In this document: in pieces, positions 1 through 11,864 of the stretch | Numbering within the stretch: the first letter of the stretch is position 1 | Layout: every line of letters starts with the position of its first letter | Origin: Promerops cafer | Lineage: Eukaryota > Chordata > Aves > Passeriformes > Nectariniidae | Length of the DNA: 64,000 nt | Assembly: GCA_013398275.1 (NCBI GenBank) | Contig: VZSE01005027.1 | Span: forward strand, 218,584 to 282,583 | Direction of reading: 5' to 3' | Made by a program: the position numbers and the translations under genes | Notes under the pieces: model-generated | Seen by the model: the letters and a program-made list of their open reading frames with translations, nothing else | Told to the model about the DNA's origin: nothing | The model's database searches: none

Positions 1-447
1 GTCCATGGACGGTGGTGAGAGCACTGTACATGGAAGGAGGATGTCACAATGGCAGAGTTTCTCCGGGCAGTGCCATGTGTGACAAGGAAACATGGGAAGT
101 TTCAACCCTGTTTCGTGGGGAGGACTGTGGTACAAGAGAGACTCCTATCTCCCCTGATGGACTGAGAATTGATTATCAGAATGTTAGTAACTTAATCAGG
201 ACTCCAAGATTTTTGTCTCACTGTGCTTTGGTGGAATTGGGTGAGAGGAGGAGGAATGGTTTAAAAGGTTTTCATTCTGTTTCCTGTGTGTTCCTGATTT
301 TAGTTTGTAGTTGAATAAAGTTTTTTTCTCTCTTTTTCTAAGTTTGAGCCTGCCCTGCTCTGTTCCTGGTCGCATCTCACAGCAGTTAGTTAAAGAAAAT
401 ACATTTTCATGGGGGCACTGGCATTGGGCCAGCGCCAAACCATGACA
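1..447 (+). mobile_element. ERV LTR, 3' part, truncated by the window edge
   Basis: This block looks like the 3' part of an avian retroviral LTR in plus orientation. A poly(A) signal AATAAA lies at 314-319, followed by a T-rich and then a mixed U5-like stretch. The end is uncertain: CA-type ends occur near 381 and near 447, and the region after 381 could already be leader sequence of the element. The 5' part lies outside the window. No retroviral frame follows it. The call rests on remembered LTR style, not on an alignment. Confidence 0.55.
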
Positions 448-1679
448 AATGGCAGGGCTCTGGGGCTGGTGAACTTCCAGTTCTCTTTCTTACACCATGG
501 GCATTGTGCAGTTCCACGGGCCAATGGTTTTGGTAGAACAAGCATTGTGTTAGTTCACCAAGTATAGACAAATCTGGTAACACCATCATATAATTTTCAT
601 TCACATAGAGCTTTATGAGTAGAGATTGCATATACCAGCACCACTTTAAAAGCAGTGCCAGTATTGAAAATACAATAGGCACAGCTACAGCAGCGCTGGG
701 GGGCCAGAATGCAGCGAGGGAGGGGGTGCTCGGGCAGGAGGTCCAGAACAGGGTCGTGGTGAGGATCGTGGTGGCGGGCTGGATCAGAGGCAGGAAGGGT
801 TGGATGGGGGTGGCTCAGGCAGAGATGCAGGGATGAAGCAGCAGGGTGGCAGGACAGGCAGGAGGGTGAGCAAGAGCCAGTGAGGGCAGAAGAGCCAAAA
901 GGCCGTCTGGACCTAGGGCAAAAGCGCAAAACAGGCTAGGGCCAGGGCAAGAAGCCAACATCAGCAGGCAGGAGCTAAAGCAAAAAACACAAGACCCAAA
1001 AGGCCCCCAGACTCAAAAAGCCTGAAGCCACAAAGCCCAAGCCCAAGCAAAAAATCAAGTCTTGTAAAATAAACCCCCGAGTCACCAAGCCACAAAACAC
1101 ACAAGACCCAAAAGCCCCCACAGCTGTCTTTGGTGTTCCCTGCTTACTGCCTGTCCCATGTGAGACATGAAACGCTTGCCAGGCAAAGTCCCCTCAGAGA
1201 CAAGTCTTTCTCCTATCTTCTCCTAGTTGACTCCTGCAAGTGGCACATGTGCAACCCCTCTTCCACACCACTCTGACAATCAGTGTAGAGACAAATCAAA
1301 ACTAAATTGTGTCTTCACACCTCCTCTAAAATTATGTAATACATAGTTGGTGACAATGTCATTGTTATGGCCTCAGACAGTTCAGATAGTGTTGAGAGAG
1401 GTCTCTTTTCTAGTCACACATTGAGAGTTGTGCAGGGTAACATTAAATGAGAGCTACAGGATGATTCTAGTCTGTCACCCCCTTCTTAACAAAGGTCTTT
1501 TACATGTTTACCAGCTCTTATCTGATAAATGATCCACCTCCTTCTAGTAAGTTATTTAATGGAACCACAACCCTGGTACTTGTATCCCTGCCTCCTATTA
1601 AGGATGACAACCTACAAGAAACCTAACAGCCACAAAACACTGCATGGCTTTCATTGATGGATTGTAGAAACACATACAT
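448..1679. other. Unassigned DNA with a purine- and CA-rich block
   Basis: No gene is visible. Positions 690-1120 are unusually rich in G and A and then in CA/CCAA words (runs such as CCCAAGCCCAAGC), unlike the neighbouring AT-rich DNA. This may be decayed internal sequence of the element to its left. The rest is ordinary low-complexity sequence without a repeat I can name. Confidence 0.3.
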
Positions 1680-2423
1680 TGTCTTGGTTTACAAGGCAGT
1701 GTCTGCCAGGGAAGGCAGCAAAACCTCCCTTGGAATGGAGAATGTAAAAGCCCCTCCCTCCGAATTATCAGAATTGTGAAACTAAGAGGCTCTAAGGCAG
1801 AGAGGTGGGGATAGGAATAACAGTTCTTTACTAGTATGTATAATAAAGCAAACAACAGTAACAACGGCATTAACAACAAACAGACCCAGTGACAGTCTTT
1901 CGGCTGTGGCACTTTCCCTTTGGNCAGGACTCTCAGGAGCAGCAGGCTGCAACAGCAGGGATGGGCAGAAAAATCCCGGGCTGGTGAGCGAGATGCACCA
2001 GAAACTCCGTGGCAGCAGCTGGAACCGCGGGGTGTCCCCGGCCGGGCAGGGTGGGTGCAGACTACAGTGTGGAGAAAAATCAGAGCAGCACCGAAGAAAC
2101 AGCGGGAGGGCGGGACAGCAGCTCCAGGCAGGGCAGAGAGAAGCAGGATTTCCCAGAGAGCACAAGCAGAAGGGCAGTCAGTCTCTCTCATGGCTGGTGA
2201 GCTATCCCTGCAGCAAGCGATAGCCACCCCATCCTCCTCCGATGCCACCCAAACCAAGAAGAGCGGAGCTGCCCCCAAACTCGCCTTTTACCTGCCTCCT
2301 ACTCTCGCGATGGTTCTGTCCCTTCCCCCCCAGAGTTCCCCTCCCCGGCCCTGTTCCAAGCACCCGGTCCTCAGTGCCTCCCCGACCTCCAGCCTCCAAT
2401 GGGGAAAATCCCAACCCCCAACA
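1680..2423 (-). mobile_element. Solo LTR, ERVK-like, with target-site duplication
   Basis: Read on the minus strand, this 744-bp block begins TGTTGGGGG and ends CCAAGACA, the TG...CA ends of a retroviral LTR. It is GC- and CpG-richer than its surroundings. The direct repeat TACAT flanks it at 1675-1679 and 2424-2428; because the LTR itself ends in ACA, the match can be extended to ACATACAT on both sides. No internal retroviral sequence is attached, so it is a solo LTR left by recombination between two LTRs. One undetermined base (N) lies at 1924. The open frames inside it are typical of GC-rich LTRs and are not taken as genes. Confidence 0.75.
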
Positions 2424-2429
2424 TACATA

Positions 2430-3643
2430 TACTTCCTTATATCAATATAACTATATAAATGCCTTAGCTCTTCTTTTGCTATATTTCTTTAGAGGATCAA
2501 ATACTTATCTTTCTGCAGGGCTTTGAACTAGATGAAGTGAGTCTTGGCCTCAATGCCTGTTCCACTCTGCAGGTGCCACAGCTTGCATGAGGAACTAGGC
2601 TGCCCCTTCCTCCAAGCATGGTAAAGTTAGTGCTCTAGAGTGCATGCCTCCAACAGATACAACCTGACTCATCCACAGCTGTCCCACAGGAGCTTTGGGC
2701 ATTATCATTCTTTCCATACCCCTTTCCATACACCTCTGCTTTACTTAGGGAATATTTCCCAACGCTATGGGACAGTATGTTTATGGCATTCCCAATTGGA
2801 AGTCAGAATTGGTCAATTGATTAAAGGGTAAGAGCTGACAACTAAAGATACATTCATAATGCAGAGGGGAGAGTCCTTCAAAGAGATAAAGAATACACAC
2901 AAATATAGAAACAGTTAGCACCATATCTCATAAAATTAGTGTATTCCTCATTCATGAACAAAATTCAAAGTCATGAAAAATATAAATTCAGCAAGATAAA
3001 AAAGAAGAAACAGAGGTAAAGCCAGAGTAAATGAAACAAACTACATGTTTAGAATTTAGAAGAAAATCCAAGTGCTAATATTTCTTAAAATGCATAGGCT
3101 ATAAAATTAAAACACAGGCTAAATAATCTATAATTGCACATCTGTATTACTAAAGCACATGCTTAACTACATTGGTAAATCAGCTGCATTTTAGAGGCTT
3201 GAGTCCCTAACGTGTAATAATAAACACAAATACACAACTGTTTCAGTGTCTTGTCAGTCATCCATTCTGACAATTACGTCACCATCTTGATCTCCCATTT
3301 CTCCCTCAGCCTCTCTGTGTCTCTGTTGGTATACTGGTGCATCAGTTTACTTGAATTTTTGGCTTACAAAATCTCTCATTTTTCATTCAAATATCTCCTA
3401 GCACTTCCTTCTTAAACTAATGTGCAAGATGACTCAAGGATAAACACCCCAATGATCTAAAATTAAGTCATTGTGTCTCTAAATATCAAAATCAAGTCAT
3501 TGCCTAAGCTTATTGCTGCAAGCCTTGTTGTTTTCATGTTCAACCTCTCTGAACAGTTTATTATCCTCATTCATTGAGTCATATCTAAAATTAAAAGGTA
3601 AGCTCTTTGAGATACAGGTATTATCAGAGAATTATAATTTTAC
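2430..3643. other. Intergenic, no feature seen
   Basis: AT-rich sequence with no recognised repeat and no convincing open frame. Short frames of about 60-95 codons occur here but lack splice or codon support. Confidence 0.5.
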
Positions 3644-3740
3644 CTGGTTTGGAGGGGATCTTAAAGATCATCTAGTTCAAACTCCCCTGCCATGAGCAAG
3701 GACACCTTTCACTAGGACAGGTTGCTCAGAGATCTTGTTC
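3644..3740 (-). mobile_element. CR1 LINE fragment
   Basis: The plus strand carries the reverse complement of a CR1 3' segment: a GGTTTGGA block, then TTAAAGATCATCTAGTTCAA, then a CCCCTGCCATG block and a block ending in GGTTGCTCAGA. The fragment lacks both the far 3' tail and the coding part. Only about 100 bp survive. Confidence 0.8.
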
Positions 3741-5706
3741 CATAAAGGCACTACAAGATTTTTAGGAAGCGTTGATAATTTTATTATTACAAAAATGCCT
3801 TAAAACAGTGAAGGATAAACAGGTCTAGTAATTATCTTTCTCATTAACTTTTGAATTAAATTTGAAATTCAAGAATTTCCTGATTCTTCAACCTAAATTC
3901 TGTGAGCCTTTGAAATAAAAAAAATACCACTTTCCATGTATTAACTAAAGTTTTAAGCTTAGTCTGTTCATGCTAGTCACCATCCCCTCTGAAATAGTCT
4001 CTTCCAGTTGTGTGTCTTACATACATAGAAGATATTGCTTCATTTGTTGTTAAAAAAAATTCTATCTGTATAGAAAGCTGTTAGGAATGAAAGATATTGA
4101 ATATATGTGATTCTAACTGCAGCTATTACAGTCCAAGAATCTTTACCGTACCAAACAAAATGCAGTACTGTCAGGCTTTTAGTCCAATGACACTTTGAAG
4201 AGTACAATCAAAGCAAACAAATACCAACTTTCAAACTTGTTTTTGAGCTGAGTAAGATCTCAAATACACCAGCTTTCTTAATCACTGCTTTAAAATTAAT
4301 ACATATATTAATAAACACATAAATAAGTGAAGATATAGTTTATGGAGGTAACTTTTCCATGGAATAATCTAAAATCAAGGCAATCACTTCACTGTGAAAC
4401 ATTCTGCTCTGTTAGAAACACATTTTCAAACTGTATTACCTGCAGCATATTAATTACTCTAATCCAGTAGGATTTACCAGAGTTGGAGTTACCAAAATGC
4501 TATTAGTACATCAGAGGTAATGCAGTACAGTTGGGTGAACTGGAACTAATCAGCATAACTCACATTATAGGATATCACTAGAACCAGTTTATTTTGAATA
4601 CTTCAATGTTTTTGCAAAGATTTCCTCCTGCAACATTGGTTTAGTACTTGAGCCCAACGAGTTCACTTCAATCAGTTAAGGAATCTGTTTTGCTTCTGAC
4701 AGATTTGAGTTCTGCTTGTTAAATGGATTTTTCTTTTCATTGCTACAATTGGAATTTACCTATCGTCTATTAAAAGAATTGCCCTTAAGAGATGACCTCA
4801 TAGTTTCTGAATAAGTGATTAAGAACCCCAGTTTATATGGTAACAGTGACTCAGCCTTTAGATACAGAGGTGTAAATTGTTACCTCTGTAATTACAGTCA
4901 ACCTCAATCTTTCCTAATTGAATTTTTTCCTCCACTGGCATGTACCTGAGACTAACCCTTACCATTTATTCTACAATATATGATTACAAATAAACCAATA
5001 TAAGTTAAATGATACAGTTGTGTGTGACTACATTTGATAAGTTCATAGAACTTAGTAAATAATCAAACTGGCCTCTCCCCAAAACCTGTGTAGTAACTTC
5101 ATATTTCCCATTTCCAGAACAATATCATAACATAAAAATACATTCAACTTTCATCAAAGCATGAATTCATCGAAATAACAAGGAAAAACTGTAGCTCACT
5201 TAAACAATAGTCTCCTGAATCTTAAGCCAATTCCAAAGTATTCTTCTTTCTGTATATTTCAGAAGGCTGTTATCTAAGAGAATTGCATCAAAATCAGTTA
5301 ATAACAACATGAAACAAACACCCTCACACCTCACATTCAAGGATGAAATTCTTCACTTCTGAGAATTTATTAAATAAAATTCTTCAGACAAGTATTGTCT
5401 AATATTTACCAGTAATTAAAGGTAGCAACATCTATCATGATTGCTCCCAAATTTCTGTCATTAATCACTCGGGTTTGAATTATATGTAACTATGCCAAAT
5501 ATTTATCACCTGAATTGAAATTTCCCTGCCTCAGGACAAATATTTCAACTAGATTGACTCAGTCATTTAAAAGAACAAAGACTTACATAGTTTAACTTGT
5601 TCTTGGTTGTACATATGCAGAAAGATTACTTGTATGATCACATATGATTTACCACTAAGAACTCTTTCAGGGTACAAGGATTGCCAGTACTTCTAAGGAG
5701 ACATCG
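3741..5706. other. Intergenic, no feature seen
   Basis: About 2 kb of AT-rich DNA with frequent stops in all frames. I see no repeat, RNA gene or exon that can be supported. Confidence 0.5.
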
Positions 5707-6219
5707 TGTTTTAAGCCCATGTGGAAGTTAAGCCCCACCCAGCTGCTCTCCTCCTCCAATGCCCTCTGATAAAAGAGAGAGACAAAAAGCAGAGATTACA
5801 CGTTGAGGTAACAATTTACTGGAAACAGCAATGAAACAAGAAACTGAACAGTAACAACAATGATACTAATAATAACAGTGTATAAACAAGGGTGATTACA
5901 TGCAAAATGCTCACCAAGTCTGACAAGATGTGACTACAGCTGGCACCACCCCATTGCTCCCTCCACCATGCTTTTTTCCCCAAGCCTGAAACAATGAAAA
6001 AACATGGCAGGATCAGCGCCACTCCACCACTCCGCCTGTTGTCTGCTCTCATGGAAAAGGACAAAAGGGTTGCAGAACTTCTCCATGGCATCTTTTTTCT
6101 TCCACCTGAAGCCACACCTCCTTCTTCTCAGAAGTGGGAAGCCCTTACTTCTGCCCCCCAGCAATAACATGAGTGGTATAGAATAAAAAATCTATACATG
6201 CCCACACGCTCCAGGCTCA
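5707..6219 (-). repeat. 3' LTR of the ERVL provirus
   Basis: The block starting TTTTAAGCCCAT near 5710 and its AGTTAAGCCCC continuation are repeated at 12458 onward, which identifies the LTR pair. The plus-strand right end is set at 6219, next to CCCCCTCTAT (6221-6230), which on the minus strand gives a purine run consistent with a polypurine tract just before an LTR start of TGAGCC. The block at 5834-6090 has no counterpart in the other LTR. The right boundary could be off by tens of bases. Confidence 0.65.
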
Positions 6220-6474
6220 ACCCCCTCTATCCACTCCTTATTCTATGCCATTTATGCCATGCCCAGGTCCTACACCTTCCAAATATATACATATATAGAC
6301 GTCCTAGATGTCTTCCAGGGCAGAAGGGCTGGTGTGCTGTTGGGTGATTGCAAGCTGCATCAGGAGCTTATACCTGGTGTATCTGGAGCCGTCCATCCTC
6401 ACTGTCCATGGCAGTAATGGCATACAGTGGCAGTGTCATTCAGCAACCAATATTATAAAATATACAAGTCAACA

Positions 6475-7341
6475 TTACTGACTGCTCTCACCCAAATCCC
6501 CTTGAGGTACACATTGCGCTTCCCCGTCCCTCTGCTTTACCCACCAAGTGCACACATGTCCTTGAGCAAAAAAAATCCCACAGATGGGTTTCCCCTTGCT
6601 TGAGGCAGGACCAACCCAAACTGTCTTCCCTAGCACATTCCTCATATGCACCGTAGGGACTTTATCCCCTTCTATGGTGTGTGGAGATCTTGACTGGATA
6701 GGGCCAGCTTGATTGATAGAACCTCTAGCATTAGAACCTCTAACCCGGTGGCCTTTGCGAAATGTTGACCCCAATGTTTGAAAATCAGTCTGTTTTTTCA
6801 CAGTCCATTGTACCATTCAATTGTCTCAGAAGCTGGTGCTTGAGAGAGAGCACGAGGCACCCACTCAATACTGTGCTCTCTGGCCCAGCTGTCTATGAGG
6901 CTATTTTTGAATTAGTCCCATTGTTCGACCCACTTCTTTCTGGGGTATCATGTCTCCACAGAACTTGCTCTTCAAAGCTCAAGATGGTGCTGCTGGCAGT
7001 GGTGTGAGGCACAGGGTACATCTCCAGCCATCCAGTGGTTGCTCTCACCATTGTAAGAACATAGTGCTTGCCCAGGTGGGTTTGCACAATCAATCTGCCA
7101 GACCTTCCCATATTTATATTTTGACCATTGTCCCCCATACCACAGGGGCTTTACCTGCCTGTCCTGCTTGATTGCAGCACATTTCACAGTTATGGATAAC
7201 CTGAGAGATAGAGCCCATGGTTAAATTCACCCCTCGATCACAAGCCCATCTGTATGTTGCATCTCTTCCCTCATGATCTGAGGTGTCATGGGCCCACCAA
7301 GCCAGAAATAATTCACCCTTATGTTGCCAGTCCAGATCCAC
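6475..7341 (-). pseudogene. pol: ERVL pol: integrase remnant
   Basis: This is the 3' end of pol. The frame at 7114-7341 carries an HHCC-type zinc-binding region, with two histidines spaced as HDTSDH and a downstream CEMC. The frames at 6893-7187 hold the core domain, with a WQIDCANP stretch that supplies the first catalytic aspartate. The second aspartate site appears lost, the sequence reading NNGT where the acidic residue is expected. A further open stretch at 6475-6816 (113 codons) is the C-terminal part and ends just before the 3' LTR leader. The pieces are in different frames and no single open frame joins them. The enzyme would have inserted viral DNA into the host chromosome; this copy is dead. 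Confidence 0.75.
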
Positions 7342-8076
7342 CTGAACACTTTAATCTTGGCAGCTTGATCCACCTGTTCTTGCAACGTTCTTCGATAGCC
7401 TCACTCTTCAGTGTGTGTGCATCTACATGAGGTACTTTTACAGCCAACTTCTCTATCCAGGTAGCAATGTCTTGCCACAATTCAACAGCCTGGACAGGTT
7501 TACTTCTGTGCTACCAATTAATCTTTTTCCACCAGTACAGACATCCCCACAGAGCACTTGCCACCATTCATGAGTCAGTGTACAAATCGAGTGCTGGCCA
7601 TTTCTCTCATTCAGTGATACCTAAAGCCAATTGGATGCCTTTCAGCTCTGTGACCTCACTTGATCCACCTTGTCCCTCAATCGCTTCTGCAGCTTGTCAC
7701 ACAGGACTCCATACAGCAGATTTCCATTTTCAGTGTATCCTTACGATATGGCAGGAACTTCTCCCAAAGAAGAGAGAGTAAAGCTTTTCATTTTCAGGTA
7801 GCTGATTATGGGGTGGGGCCTTCTCAGCATGTGCCACCCGCTCCTGTTCCTCTTCTGGGGATAGTCTGAAACTGTCACCTTTGGGCCAGGTCATGATGAC
7901 TTCCAAGATCCCTGGGCAATTGCAGTTTCCTATTCAAGATCACTGTGTGATCAGCATGAACCATATATTCCATGTAGCATCAGTGGCATGATGTGTGGAA
8001 GGGAATTCTCCCTTGAAAATCCAACCCAGCACTGGCAGTTTGAATACCTGAAGAAATTGTGCTTCAGTGCCAATCA
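7342..8076 (-). pseudogene. pol: ERVL pol: RNase H / connection remnant
   Basis: This stretch lies between the RT and integrase remnants, in the place where ERVL pol encodes the RNase H domain and linker. Minus-strand translation gives pol-like segments in more than one frame, among them a THHATDATW stretch near 7.98 kb with an acidic residue of the RNase H type, but stop codons are frequent. Assignment depends mainly on position. No intact domain remains. Confidence 0.55.
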
Positions 8077-9100
8077 CTACTGAAGCAGCTCGAACCCCTT
8101 CACAAGCTGCCAGTATCTCTTTTTCAGTAGGAGTGTAACAGGCTTTAGATCCTTTTTATCCCTGCCTCTAGAACCCCAGGGATTGTCCTTGAGTGTCCCT
8201 GGATACTTTTTGCCAGAGACTCTAGGAAGGATAATTCTTCCTGGCTGCAGTGTAGAGCATAATTTTACATCTTGTCCCATCCTGATTGGCTCATGGGCTA
8301 CTGCATGAACAATCTCTTGTTTAATTTGTTCAAAAGCTTGTTGTTGCTCAGAAACACACTTGAAATCATTCCTCTTAAATGTCACATGATAGAGATAGTT
8401 TACAGTCTGACCATAATCTGGAATACATATACTCCAAAAATTCACAGAACCTAGGAAAGCCTGTGTTTCCTTCTTGCTTGTTGGTGGGGGTATAGCTGCT
8501 ATTTTGTTGACCACATCCATTGGAATCTGATGACATCCATCTTGCATTTTACTCCTTAAATCTGAATTTCCTGGGTAGATCCCTTGACCTCACTTTGTTC
8601 TATGGTAAAACTGACCTTCAGGATTATCTGGATTATCTTCTTCCCTTTCTCAAAAACATCCTCTGCTGAGTTGTCTCATATGATGATCTCACCAATGTAC
8701 TGCAAGTGTTCTGGAGCCTCACCCTTCTCCGGATCAGTATGGATCAGTCCATGGCAAATAGTGCTGCTATGTTTCCACCCCTGGGGCTGTTGGTTCCAGG
8801 TGTACTTTTTCTCCAGGTGAAAGCAAGCTGTGGCCTTGGTTTCTTACTAAAGGAATGAAGAAAAATACATTGGTCATGTGGAAGGTGACACCATTTTTCT
8901 GCCTTGGACTCCAGTTCGTATAGAAGTCCCAGCATGTCCAGCACAGCAGAACTCAGTGACTTTTTTAGGCCACGATAGTCCAGTCTCCAATGGACTTATG
9001 CACTGGCCATACAGGACTAATAAAGGGTGAGCGAGTCTTGCTGACCACTCCATGGCTCTCCAGTAGATGAACCATTTCATGCATGGGGATCATGGTGTCC
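8077..9100 (-). pseudogene. pol: ERVL pol: reverse transcriptase remnant
   Basis: The longest piece is a 156-codon frame at 8077-8547. It contains PPTSKKETQAFLG, a segment that in retroviral pol follows the palm domain, and a QQAFEQIKQEIV stretch of the connection region. Upstream, near 8.69 kb, the catalytic box that should be YxDD reads YIGE, so both aspartates are gone. Frames at 8744-8944 and 8874-9080 hold the fingers/palm part in broken form. Several stops and frameshifts separate the pieces. The enzyme would copy viral RNA into DNA; this copy cannot. Confidence 0.8.
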
Positions 9101-9309
9101 CGGTTTGGTGCGGTACTGTCAAGGGTACATTGTTGTGATAGTGATCAGTACCTGTTGTTTTTTGACTCTCAGAAGTCCCACAGCTGAAGGGTCCCCTGAG
9201 AGACCAGGCAAAGTGTTCAGCCTTCCAATTTCCTCTGTCTCCACAGCAGCTATGCCACAGCCCAACGGAGCCCTTTTGGGTCCTCAAAATACCCTCTCCT
9301 GAGGTAATC

Positions 9310-9560
9310 TATGCCAAGGATGCACAGGGTCCCTGGACCAGTCACAGTTGGGTGTTTTGCCATTCATTCCCAGTCAGGCTCACTACAGGTTCCAGTACAG
9401 TCAGCTGTAGGATCTCCCTGTCACCCCTGGATTCCACCCCTGCATATCTTGATGGCATCAGGGTACACTGTGCACCAGTATCAACTAAAGCTTCATACTT
9501 TTGGGGGCCTGATGTTCCAGGACATTGGATCCAGACAGTCCAATAGATCCAATTATCCCT
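9310..9560 (-). pseudogene. pro: ERVL protease remnant
   Basis: Minus-strand translation gives ALVDTGAQCTLMP with the aspartic protease active-site motif DTGA at 9471-9482. It sits between the gag remnant and RT, the normal place for a retroviral protease. The frame runs about 50 codons past the motif and is then stopped near 9350. Retropepsins work as dimers and cut Gag and Pol; the flanking frame breaks make this copy non-functional, although the active-site triplet itself is intact. Confidence 0.75.
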
Positions 9561-11389
9561 TTCTCACACTTGGCTGGAGGCATGGCCCTTCTAGTTCTGG
9601 TCATGGTAGTCATTGCTCACTTCTTGTAAATATGAACTGGAGGTCCCTTCAAGAGCATTGGAAGTAACATCAGCCCTCCCATTCTGTCTGAGGACTTACC
9701 CACTGGAAACTAGAGTGCCATTTATCCTTGAAGAATTTCCTGCAGTAGTTGTGCTTCCTCTCAATTCACACACCGGTGCTGCTAGGACAGAGATGGGTTT
9801 TCTATCCCACCTCCATATGTCCTCTCTATGGTAATGCAGGTAAAACCACAGGTTACCTTATGGTGTGTACTTTCTCTCTCATGCAGGGAGGCTCTTGATC
9901 CCAATAGCAGAGACTCTGGTCCATATTGGTGGATCATGGGACATCTCCTCTCTATTTTGCTCAAGTCCTTTAAAACAGTCTGCAGTCTTGGACAGTCTTT
10001 CCTAGTTGAGGTGCAGGTCAGAAGAGAGGAAAAAAGATGGTCTTCATATTGCTGGAGTTGAGTAGTCTAAAGCTACCCAACTGTTCTCCTTTAATTGACA
10101 TCAGTGCTAGTGAATTGGTGTACAACAATGGCACACTCCATATAAACTTTCACCACATAGATTGTGTATGGTACACTGGACCTCATTTCGATCTACAGGG
10201 GACTGCTCGTTATTTGAATCCCTATAGACTACCTGCAGTACAGCTAATTCTCTAAGGTATCTAAGGATAGCTTTCTCCATAACATCCTACCTGCTTGGGT
10301 GCACTACTAGACCATCCTTGAGAAAATACTTTTCCTTCCTTGATAGAAGTTGTCTCCAGAGGCTGACAGCTTCTGTCCTCTTCCCAATCCTCTTGTCAAT
10401 GTTCACATTCTGAGACAGGGATCCCAGTTGCTTGGCTTCATTACCACCTATTTTCATATCGTGGGTAACAATATTGCAGCATCAGAGCAGCCAGGTCATT
10501 AGTGGCTTATTCAACTGGCAGCTGAAATCTTTTCACGTATCTCTCAGCTCACCCAGGAATAGGGATTGGGTAATTATCTCTGTCCCTGTCTCTTCCTGTT
10601 TTAAGGGCCCTGCTTCCTCTTAATCTCTCTCTAAGCAAAGTCATTTATCTTGGATTTCTTCTTCTGTAAACGGGCAACTCCTACTGACACAGTTTGTTCC
10701 TCTGGTTCAGCCTGTAGTTTGAGTGGCCACANGCTTGGCTTCATTACCACCTATTTTCATATCGTGGGTAACAATATTGCAGCATCAGAGCAGCCAGGTC
10801 ATTAGTGGCTTATTCAACTGGCAGCTGAAATCTTTTCACGTATCTCTCAGCTCACCCAGGAATAGGGATTGGGTAATTATCTCTGTCCCTGTCTCTTCCT
10901 GTTTTAAGGGCCCTGCTTCCTCTTAATCTCTCTCTAAGCAAAGTCATTTATCTTGGATTTCTTCTTCTGTAAACGGGCAACTCCTACTGACACAGTTTGT
11001 TCCTCTGGTTCAGCCTGTAGTTTGAGTGGCCACAGTGCTTGTTGGTCTTTTTTCCTCCTCTTTCCTCTGAGGGTGCTGTCCAATATTGAACTGTATCCAG
11101 TAGGAGTAGCCAGGGCCCAGCACACTGCAGTAACTTGCTCCTCTCTGGAACTGCCACAGCGTTCTCCTTGCAAATATTCTCTTGCTTTATCAGGGTCCTG
11201 CAGTTCAGGCATGAACTGCCAAACCATTGGTGCAGAGACATTCCCTTCATACTGGCTCATTTTCTCCCGCATTTCAGACCATTCATGACTATATACCTGA
11301 TATAGGGAACTTGTAAATAAGCTTATGCGACTATAGTTTGCTGTGTAATCAAGTGTGTTAAGATCAGATAATCCTTTGCTATGCAACAA
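9561..11389 (-). pseudogene. gag: ERVL gag remnant
   Basis: The best-preserved part is a 151-codon frame at 10934-11389, with gag-like segments such as SEMREKMSQYEGNV and a lysine/arginine-rich KRRKKDQQ run. Below 10934 the reading is broken by several stops. Part of the region is present twice because of the 302-bp exact duplication (10430-10731 and 10733-11034). I did not find a clear CCHC zinc knuckle. The 5' end of gag is cut off by the plus-strand LTR that begins near 11.39 kb. Gag would form the particle core; this copy cannot. Confidence 0.65.
10430..11034 (+). repeat. 302-bp exact direct duplication around a single N
   Basis: Positions 10430-10731 and 10733-11034 match base for base (302 bp each, offset 303), with only one N (10732) between them. 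The match starts and stops exactly at the N on the inner side. Both copies hold the same gag segment of the ERVL provirus. Exactness inside an otherwise heavily mutated element, plus the N at the junction, points to two contig ends that overlapped but were not merged. A recent true tandem duplication is the alternative. Confidence 0.9.
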
Positions 11390-11394
11390 CAGGA

Positions 11395-11864
11395 TTTTGC
11401 CTGCAGTTTAAGACTCATAAAGCAGGAACTAGTGCTCTAAAAACAAGTAAAAACTGCATCTTCAGTTTGGACTGTGGCCAGAAGCTTTGAAGGACAACCA
11501 GACACCAAGAGAGCCTGCACAAGGACCAGGTTCATCCAGAGGGCATTGTGAGGATGACTACTTACTTCATCCAGCGACCCCTGCCCAAGAGCATGAGAAG
11601 ACAGAAGAAAATAGTGCGCAAGCGCAGAATGATGAAAGGCTGATTAACGAAGCAAGAGTAGGTGGGGAGAGGTCATGAATATATATAGGCAATGTTGAAA
11701 CTTTTGTAAATATGTATGATCTTAAGTGTATATAAACAGAGCATTTGCTCTGTTTTGTGCACACGTGTTTGTGGTGGAACTATCCCCCGTGTGCCCAGCG
11801 CTGAATAAACATACCTACTTCACAAACCCACTGGTTGTGGAGTCTCGATTTCCGCGTGTCACAC
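11395..11864 (+). mobile_element. Solo LTR nested in the ERVL provirus
   Basis: A plus-strand LTR inserted against the orientation of the provirus. It carries a TATA box TATATAAA at 11729-11736 and a poly(A) signal AATAAA at 11804-11809, and it ends in a CGCGTGTCACA block near 11864. It also has a GCGCAAGCGCAGA stretch near 11615. The 5' boundary is uncertain: TGCAGTTTAAG at 11402 is one possible start, but no clean target-site duplication could be matched. It separates the leader frame from gag. Confidence 0.65.

Noticed and set aside
690..1120. Possible gene in the purine-rich block
   Set aside because: No frame longer than about 110 codons and repetitive word use; it looks like low-complexity or decayed element DNA.
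1598..2278. 226-codon minus-strand open frame
   Set aside because: It lies inside a solo LTR with clear ends and a target-site duplication and includes an N. GC-rich LTRs often have long chance frames.
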